The position numbers and the translations under genes are program-made. From contig NC_049997.1 of assembly GCF_000003815.2 (NCBI RefSeq), positions 13,142,261 through 13,206,260 on the forward strand: DNA of 64,000 nucleotides, written 5' to 3'. The stretch is from Branchiostoma floridae. Lineage: Eukaryota; Chordata; Leptocardii; Amphioxiformes; Branchiostomatidae. This document shows positions 60,901 to 64,000 of this stretch, piece by piece. Position 1 is the first letter of the stretch, and each line of letters begins with the position of its first letter. The notes beneath the pieces were generated by a model. That model was not told where the DNA came from. It was given only the letters and a program-made list of their open reading frames with translations, and made no database searches.

Positions 60901-62647
60901 AATTTCATAATGTTAGAAAGAAGAAGAAAGAGTGGCATTTCTTTGATCATTAGAGTCAGATGAAAGAAATCAAACTGCATTGTATGTTTCTTACATAAAA
61001 GTACTTCCTTGATTTAACATTTGCAAAGAAACTATACTTTCTTTGCCAGTTTTGCCTGGAAGCTAAATTTTATAATGTTAGAAAGAAGAAGAAAGAGTGG
61101 CATTTCTTTGATCATTAGAGCCAGATGAAAGAAATCAAACTGCATTGTATGTTTCAATTAGCTCTCACAGAAAACTACTTCGGTCCTTAATTTGACATTT
61201 GCGAAGAAACTTGAAACTTTCTTCCGCACATTTGCCTCGAAGCTGAATTTCATGGTGTTAGAAAGAAGAAGAAAGAGTGGCATTTCTTTGATCAGATAAG
61301 CCACTGAAAGTAAACCCTTACGGCTTTCTCTGTAGCGAAACGGTAGTACACAACACTTAGAATTCAACATCAAAGAAGCGGGAATTCAAAAGAAATAACA
61401 CCCAGCCCTCCTTTGATTTAGTTTAAAATTTTTTTCTTGAAACTGAAAGCCAGACACAAATGAAAGCCAGACAGAAGACACTTATGATGTTCCTAACTTT
61501 TTATTACCCGTCAAAGTTTGTACAAAATTTCTTGGGAACTGCCAAATTCAAATTACTTTCGTTGTTTTGAAAGACTTTTTGATAAATATATTTTTTTCAT
61601 CCCATTGCACTGAGAGATAGAAAAAGAGTCCAACTTATTTTTAGTATTCAGGTTCTCGAGACAAAAATGCTATCATACAATGTACGTTTACTTAAAAAAT
61701 ATCCGAAAACCTGGGGGCCCGGGGGAAATTCTAGACACAGCCTCCATATGTACTTTTTCTCATTCTCGTCTTAACAAGATGCACCATCTTTATCTTTTTT
61801 GTTTATCGGACTGGAAGATCATCATGAGTCTAGTAAGAGTGTCTGTACCTTGCTACACACAGATTGAGAGTCTCAGAATAAATCATATATTCAGATTGAA
61901 ATTCTCCTCCCTCTTTTTCTGTTAACATGTTGTAGTCTAGCCAAATTTTTGCTCAAAACTAGCTTGAGAAACTAGAAATAATTGGGTGTGGCATTATACA
62001 AATTATAAAAGGACTTGATAACATGATTTACATTTGAGTGACTTTTACATACAATCTTTAGAAGTTAGTGGATTGACATATTCAACCAGCTTTTCATGTT
62101 ATCCGTACTTGTATTGAATTGTTCTGCCAGTTCATTCTAGTGACGCTGAAGAAGAGTGATGGATATCACTCGAAACATCCTGAAGTAAATCTCTATTCTT
62201 AACCCTTAAACTGCCAGAGTTTCAGCCCTATAAAATTCTATCAGTGCCAGGGTTGGCCTCCAAAAAGAACCCCCCGAACAAGGCCAAAGTCCCTAACTTC
62301 CGGGGTTCGTGCGCTACACGTGCGCCAAGCTGCTACTTCAGGGGAATACGCTATCCTGGATATATCCGGGCACGGCACACAGGGCATGTAAATGTGTGCC
62401 GGATATATCCGGGCATGGCAGTTTAAAGGGTTTAAAAAAATAAGTCGCATCTTATTGTAAAGTTAAACAGAATGATGTCACCCTTACCGTGGTACATGGT
62501 GTTTTTACTGTTGTGTCCGTACATGAGCGGTCTGGTTTCGTCCCGGTTGCGCCGCGATCTTGCCGAGCTTGAACGTGGCTCGTCGCTCGCCAGGACCATT
62601 CCGGGCTGGGACCGGCGCTCGCGCTGCTTCTTTTCTAATAACGCACG
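30826..62647 (-). CDS. TUB: Tubby-like protein gene (5' end not in view)
   Basis: Exons in transcript order: 62488-62647, 54862-55005, 36266-36441, 35585-35806, 34677-34789, then either 33427-33541 or 32557-32671, then 32121-32219, 31833-31920, 31523-31606, 30826-30959. With one alternative exon this is 1335 bp, 444 residues plus stop, with every junction in phase. The C-terminal ~260 residues form a complete tubby domain ending in FDGKLACE, nearly the vertebrate ending. Tubby-family proteins bind PI(4,5)P2 and carry membrane receptors into cilia with IFT-A; the N-terminal [12 protein letters not shown] helix matches the vertebrate IFT-A-binding helix region. The initiator exon is not seen. 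TUB versus TULP3 assignment is unresolved; an invertebrate chordate may have a single orthologue. Confidence 0.93.
31022..31361. mobile_element. MITE family C (hAT-type), copy 1
   Basis: Starts CAGGGGTCTAGCCAGC, ends GCTGGCTAAAGCCCTG (terminal inverted repeats). Perfect 8-bp target duplication GATTAAGT at 31014-31021 and 31362-31369. 340 bp, in the intron before the last tubby exon. Internal CGGCTTGGGGACGCCGTCCA is shared in reverse orientation with copy 2. The 8-bp duplication and CAGGG ends are typical of the hAT superfamily. Confidence 0.93.
31523..31606 (-). CDS. TUB: Tubby exon: [21 protein letters not shown]
   Basis: CCACAG|AC acceptor, GATC|GTAAGT donor, 84 bp. Encodes the highly conserved [18 protein letters not shown] segment. 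Enters with two bases, leaves with one; both junctions fit. Confidence 0.96.
31833..31920 (-). CDS. TUB: Tubby exon: RWQ...TPVWND
   Basis: CTACAG|GAC acceptor, GATG|GTACGG donor, 88 bp. Encodes [20 protein letters not shown] and KTPVWND, matching the vertebrate tubby domain. Confidence 0.96.
32121..32219 (-). CDS. TUB: Tubby exon: [13 protein letters not shown]
   Basis: AACAG|GAA acceptor, AAC|GTAAGC donor, 33 codons, phase 0-0. Encodes [20 protein letters not shown] and [10 protein letters not shown]. It joins equally well to either of the two alternative upstream exons, both of which end in CY at a codon boundary. Confidence 0.97.
32557..32671 (-). CDS. TUB: Tubby alternative exon B (canonical-like)
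   Basis: 115 bp between GTCCCAG|G and TAC|GTAAGT. Encodes (R)[20 protein letters not shown] and, later, RQEIAAICY. Its VYDNG matches vertebrate tubby most closely. Same length and phases (enters needing one base, leaves at codon end) as exon A, 755 bp upstream. If spliced after exon A it would be read in the wrong frame and meet TAA within 13 codons. Confidence 0.95.
33427..33541 (-). CDS. TUB: Tubby alternative exon A (diverged copy)
   Basis: 115 bp between GTTCTAG|A and TAT|GTAAGA. Encodes (R)[20 protein letters not shown] and, later, REELAAVCY. Clearly homologous to exon B over all 38 codons, open, with consensus splice sites, so under coding constraint rather than a dead copy. The variable part is the loop after the GTKFT strand. 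Not disrupted. Confidence 0.95.
34005..34082. repeat. Short interspersed repeat (shared with 53.7 kb)
   Basis: GGCTGTGAGAAATACAGCC followed by AGGGCTACCCAACTAGCC resembles 53682-53730 (GGCTGTTCAGCACGCACAGCC, AGGGCTGCCCAACTAGCC). Element class unknown. Confidence 0.6.
34279..34617. mobile_element. MITE family C (hAT-type), copy 2, inverted
   Basis: Starts CAGGGCTCTAGCCAGC, ends GCTGGCTAGAGCCCTG; perfect 8-bp target duplication GAACAATT at 34271-34278 and 34618-34625. 339 bp, opposite internal orientation to copy 1 and highly similar. Its right edge is about 60 bp from the tubby exon at 34677. Confidence 0.95.
34677..34789 (-). CDS. TUB: Tubby exon: phosphoinositide-binding GRKRKK segment
   Basis: TTTTAG|GTT acceptor, CTTAG|GTATGC donor, 113 bp. 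Encodes [18 protein letters not shown] and [13 protein letters not shown]. The basic KRKK stretch contains the positions known in tubby to bind PI(4,5)P2. Leaves with AG, which both exon A (A) and exon B (G) complete to Arg. Confidence 0.97.
35585..35806 (-). CDS. TUB: Tubby exon: start of tubby domain
   Basis: TTTTTAG|CCG acceptor, AAAAAG|GTGAGG donor, 74 codons, phase 0-0. A Pro/Asn/Ala-rich linker (NANANANAA) leads into [31 protein letters not shown] and RDDGKK. High GC in third positions compared with flanking introns. Confidence 0.97.
36030..36225. repeat. SINE-tail-like interspersed repeat
   Basis: Two similar segments containing TTTAACGTGCT / TTTTACGTGCTTGAGG and CTCAAACACAGGACCTCCAT / CTCAAATACAGGATGTCCAT, each followed by TTAACGTCCT. 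This text recurs widely in invertebrate deuterostome genomes; I class it as a dispersed repeat. Confidence 0.55.
36266..36441 (-). CDS. TUB: Tubby exon: N-terminal acidic/serine region
   Basis: TTCCAG|AG acceptor, ACG|GTCAGT donor, 176 bp. Reads (E)[20 protein letters not shown] then a Thr/Val/Ser-rich and poly-Ser stretch to [22 protein letters not shown] parallels the vertebrate KGISSSMSFDEDEEDEE region. Confidence 0.93.
36571..36730. repeat. GT/GCAT-rich simple repeat
   Basis: (TG)n with GCATGTG and CACACGTGCG interruptions; all three plus frames are open only because of composition. Confidence 0.9.
37076..37311. mobile_element. MITE family B, copy 2
   Basis: AAGGTGGACATTCACTGCAG at left; GTGCAGTTAGAGTCCATGCCTT at right, with inner GGGGCACTGGTGCGGCACTG / CAGTGCCGCACCGGTGCC. 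Same family as 18620-18867. Confidence 0.85.
38446..38806 (+). mobile_element. MITE family F, copy 1
   Basis: Begins GGCTTTTAGCCAGGCATGCG, ends TCCTGGCTAAAGCCTG. Shares TTGGACACACCAGGCACC, GACCTCTCTGACAG and GGAAGGTGGATGCCCCCGGA with copies at 44693 and 45878. No coding capacity. Confidence 0.85.
39750..40640. repeat. Higher-order tandem array (113 + 137 bp dimer)
   Basis: GGTTTGAAAGGTCTACTT (or a near match) starts at 39836, 39949, 40088, 40201, 40339, 40450 and 40582: spacings 113, 139, 113, 138, 111, 132. The short unit carries TCCTCAATGTCCATATGTCA; the long unit carries GCCCTCAATGTGCATATGTC and AGCACACTCAACAA. The repeating block is therefore a ~250-bp dimer of two related monomers. Confidence 0.9.
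42393..43090. repeat. ~165-bp tandem repeat, third unit split by a MITE
   Basis: GATTCTTT...CACAA-TT-CTAACATTCCTA recurs at 42393, 42557 and 42723, each followed by CTTGGGAAAGGCAC-like, ATCTATTTCCT and TTTGATTAAGAAGGT. The third unit is interrupted at 42828 and resumes at 43035. The CTTGGGAAAGGCAC and ATTTCCT...CTTCACTCAGG wording resembles a SINE body. Confidence 0.85.
42828..43034. mobile_element. MITE (CTGTAA family) inserted in tandem repeat
   Basis: CTGTAAGTGTATTTAAGTTC at left and GAAAGTTTCTGCATTTACAG at right are inverted repeats, flanked by TA. The interrupted 165-bp repeat shows the empty-site sequence in its sister units, which fixes both boundaries. Related CTGTAAATTCATTTA-TTTCAC sequence occurs near 38412 and 41394. 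Confidence 0.85.
44693..45068 (+). mobile_element. MITE family F, copy 2
   Basis: GAGGCTTTTAGCCAGGCATGCG to AGCTAAAAGCCTG, ~376 bp, very similar to copy 1 throughout, same orientation. Confidence 0.88.
45850..46440 (+). mobile_element. tRNA-derived SINE, interrupted by MITE F
   Basis: After removing the MITE the head reads GGTTAGGCTAGCGG|ACAAGGGATCGAGAG with A box, then B box GGTTCGATTCC at 46214-46224. The body has TTTGGGAAAAGCACCCAGG, AAATGGGTACCTGACATTAG, GGCAGTGCATGGA and TAGACACAGTGGATATCAAC, as in SINEs common in deuterostome invertebrates. Not a functional tRNA gene. Confidence 0.85.
45878..46184 (-). mobile_element. MITE family F, copy 3 (in SINE, 8-bp TSD)
   Basis: Left end CAGGCTTTTCGCGG, right end GCCTGGCTAAAAGCCTG, inverted relative to copies 1 and 2. 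Flanked by GCTAGCGG at 45870-45877 and 46185-46192, a perfect 8-bp duplication of SINE A-box sequence. The CAGG ends and 8-bp duplication suggest a hAT-type element. Confidence 0.92.
54862..55005 (-). CDS. TUB: Tubby exon: N-terminal region
   Basis: TTCCAG|GA acceptor, ACAG|GTGTGT donor, 144 bp. Encodes (G)[20 protein letters not shown] then [20 protein letters not shown]. Low similarity to vertebrate tubby, as expected for this variable region. It is placed in the gene because its phase (two bases in, one out) fits both neighbours. Confidence 0.8.
56246..56467. mobile_element. MITE family A, copy 2
   Basis: TATAACGTTCGTTCACC + TTTATCCGCGG at left and CCGCGGATAAA + GGTGAATTGGCGTTATA at right; inner ACCTATATCCGTTGT / ACAACGGATATAGGT. 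Clean ~222-bp palindromic-ended element, same family as 6098-6325. Confidence 0.92.
58500..59420. repeat. ~245-bp tandem repeat in old interspersed element
   Basis: CGTGTTGA-GGATCGTCATGATTT starts near 58793, 59037 and 59283 (spacing about 245 bp). Each is followed by TATGTAGATAGCC, AATTATGCAAAT and CATAATTAATGAG. A related start (AACTCGAGAAGCCTTGGATG) is at 58505. Confidence 0.85.
60135..60474. mobile_element. Candidate MITE with CAGGGCTTGAAAT ends
   Basis: Left CAGGGCTTGAAAT and right ATTTTGAGCCTTG are imperfect inverted repeats; the interior repeats ACCTGCAC and TGCAGGT many times on both strands. No clear target duplication, so the class is uncertain. Confidence 0.55.
60605..61295. repeat. 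165-174-bp tandem repeat, ~4 units
   Basis: GAGTCAGATGAAAG-type starts at 60605, 60779, 60953 and 61118. Units contain AGTACTTCCTTGATTTAACA, TTTGCCAGTTTTGCCTGGAA and AGAAAGAAGAAGAAAGAGTG. The third unit has a short deletion; the fourth is more diverged. Confidence 0.9.
62199..62435. mobile_element. piggyBac-like MITE
   Basis: TTAACCCTTAAACTGCCA at left and TGGCAGTTTAAAGGGTTTAA at right: inverted ends beginning CCC next to a TTAA-like target, as in piggyBac elements. The interior carries GGATATATCCGGGCA twice. ~237 bp, non-coding; lies 53 bp from the tubby exon at 62488. Confidence 0.75.
62488..62647 (-). CDS. TUB: Tubby exon: N-terminal basic helix
   Basis: TCTAG|CGT acceptor, CACG|GTAAGG donor, 160 bp. 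Encodes [20 protein letters not shown] then Ser/Arg-rich sequence to [17 protein letters not shown] corresponds to vertebrate RALLEQKQKKKR, the conserved N-terminal helix. Starts in phase 0, so at least one upstream exon with the initiator Met is needed. Confidence 0.93.
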
Positions 62648-64000
62648 CTAGAAGGGAGAGAAGTGCATTTTGGGAGTAAACAAGATGTCCCAAGAGTCAA
62701 TTCAGCATTTTTGGGGGTCAAAACACCTTGGCTTAGTTTGAGCTGTTGGGGATGATTTCAAATGTTCATAATGAGATCAAAAAGAACATAATTCCTTAAG
62801 GATTATAAGACAAAAAATTGGCTACATAAAATTTTGGTTCAATGTGGAAATATGAACTGCTTTAAAAATCAAAAATGTTACTTCTGATCAACAGTGTCTA
62901 ATTCCTGTGACTAATATTTTTTTTCTGCAGCATACATGTATTTTGGGTACTAAGGTTATAGACAATCCATATCCATCAAAACTTTAGAGCAAAATAAAGA
63001 CATAGAAATACAAATATTTGGTAGACTCTCTCATTGGTCAAATTACTAATTGCCAATCTCTCATTGGTTGAACTATCACTTGATAGACAGTCCGAGGATG
63101 GGTCCATTTAGCTAGGCTCACAGATTTCCCAAATGAGAAAATTTTGTTTGTACGGCCATTCTGGACATGTGCTGATCGGATTGAATTTTGCCAAATGAGC
63201 ACTTAGGTACTTACATGAAGCACTAAGTGCTAGTATGGTTGCTTAAACATAAAATAAACAAGGTTCTGCAATTTCTCTTTCGCTACTTAGTGCTAAAGCT
63301 TTGTTGGACACAGACCAAACACATTAAACTTGAAATGTTTACCGGGTTTGTATTTTTCTAATGACATCTCCATTGCGAATTTATAACACTGTGAATTTGC
63401 ATTTCCAATGTGTTAATTGTACAACACAATTTCTGAAAATGACTTCAACTTAAAACATGGCAAAAAACTTGAAGTCTTTCCCCTATCTTGCAGGAAATCT
63501 TGGAAGGAATGTGTTAGGAGAGACATTAAAATGTGCGGATGAACCCACTGGACAGAGCCGCTTGGAAGCGCAGTGTGAAGACTAGCAAACTGCTGCCTAC
63601 CCGTGTCAGGGATCCCAGCAGCAGTATAATCAAATACAGTATACCAAAAATGATTTTTGCTTGTTTTGCTTACCCCATGGACAATTCTTATATGAAGAAG
63701 AATATTCTTGCAAGAAGAAAATGTAGAATAAAATTCTAAGCAAAACAAGAAACTACCGAAAAATCTTAATTCTCACGCAAAGAACAATTTTCTTATTCTT
63801 CTTTGGTGGAGAAAATTTTTCTCACACCTAAGAATTTTCTGGAACTTTAAGCAAAATCTTGTTTTTTCTTATGATACAAGACAAAATTCTAGAAATGCTT
63901 GCTTTTTTCTAACTCTTAAGAAATACAAGAAGTTTTGCTCTTGATGTACGAAGTATTCTTGGTGTAAGAATATCAATCTCAAAAATGTCTAAAAAAAATT
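62648..64000. other. Upstream tubby intron, nothing recognised
   Basis: AT-rich sequence with TTCTT/AAGAA-rich text near 63650-63950. I searched by eye for a tubby initiator exon on the minus strand and found none. Confidence 0.5.

Larger units (their letters stand above)
55006..62487. other. 7.5-kb tubby intron, repeat-rich
   Basis: No nested gene recognised. Contains MITE A copy 2, the ~245-bp repeats, a CAGGGCTTGAAAT element, the ~170-bp tandem array and a piggyBac-like MITE. At 57501 a plus-strand ATG opens [14 protein letters not shown], too short to classify. Confidence 0.5.

Overview
This is a eukaryotic, spliced-gene window. I read it as a cephalochordate (amphioxus, Branchiostoma-like) genome. 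That is an inference from three things: chordate-grade tubby protein sequence, leucine-rich-repeat/death-domain/TIR proteins in combinations of the kind amphioxus is known to have expanded, and a dense load of short inverted-repeat transposons and tRNA-derived SINEs. All three recognisable genes lie on the minus strand and were assembled exon by exon from splice sites, reading phase and homology. Two assembly gaps (12250-13131 and 13869-14562) interrupt the middle gene.

Layout. 1-9.5 kb: no convincing gene; a 46-bp minisatellite (exactly 8 units from base 1), a 1.2-kb fold-back element, a 37-bp minisatellite, and one copy of a MITE family that recurs at 56.2 kb. 9.6-17.7 kb (minus): an LRR + death-domain gene whose 3' exons appear to encode a RIP-kinase-like domain; the kinase N-lobe is largely lost in the gaps, and a LINE fragment sits in the same intron. 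20.9-25.0 kb (minus): a complete 667-residue paralogue with LRR, death domain and a C-terminal TIR domain. 25.0-30.5 kb: intergenic. 30.8-62.6 kb (minus): a tubby (TUB/TULP) gene from its second or a later coding exon to the stop codon; the initiator exon lies outside the window or was not recognised. Its long introns are full of repeats.

Most interesting points. (1) The tubby gene carries two tandem alternative copies of one exon (33427-33541 and 32557-32671). Each is exactly 115 bp with identical phases and intact splice sites, and joining both would frameshift into a stop, so they look like mutually exclusive exons that swap a segment of the tubby barrel. (2) Two near-identical hAT-type MITEs in opposite orientation, each with a perfect 8-bp target duplication, bracket exactly this exon block and could pair in the pre-mRNA. 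(3) The two neighbouring LRR-death genes share their sensor/adaptor half but seem to end in different signalling modules (TIR versus kinase). This suggests effector swapping within a tandem array of innate-immune-type proteins; the TIR retains a glutamate where SARM1-type NADases have their catalytic one.

Limits: no alignment or search was run. Exon boundaries rest on GT-AG sites and phase, transposon families on terminal repeats and target duplications seen by eye.
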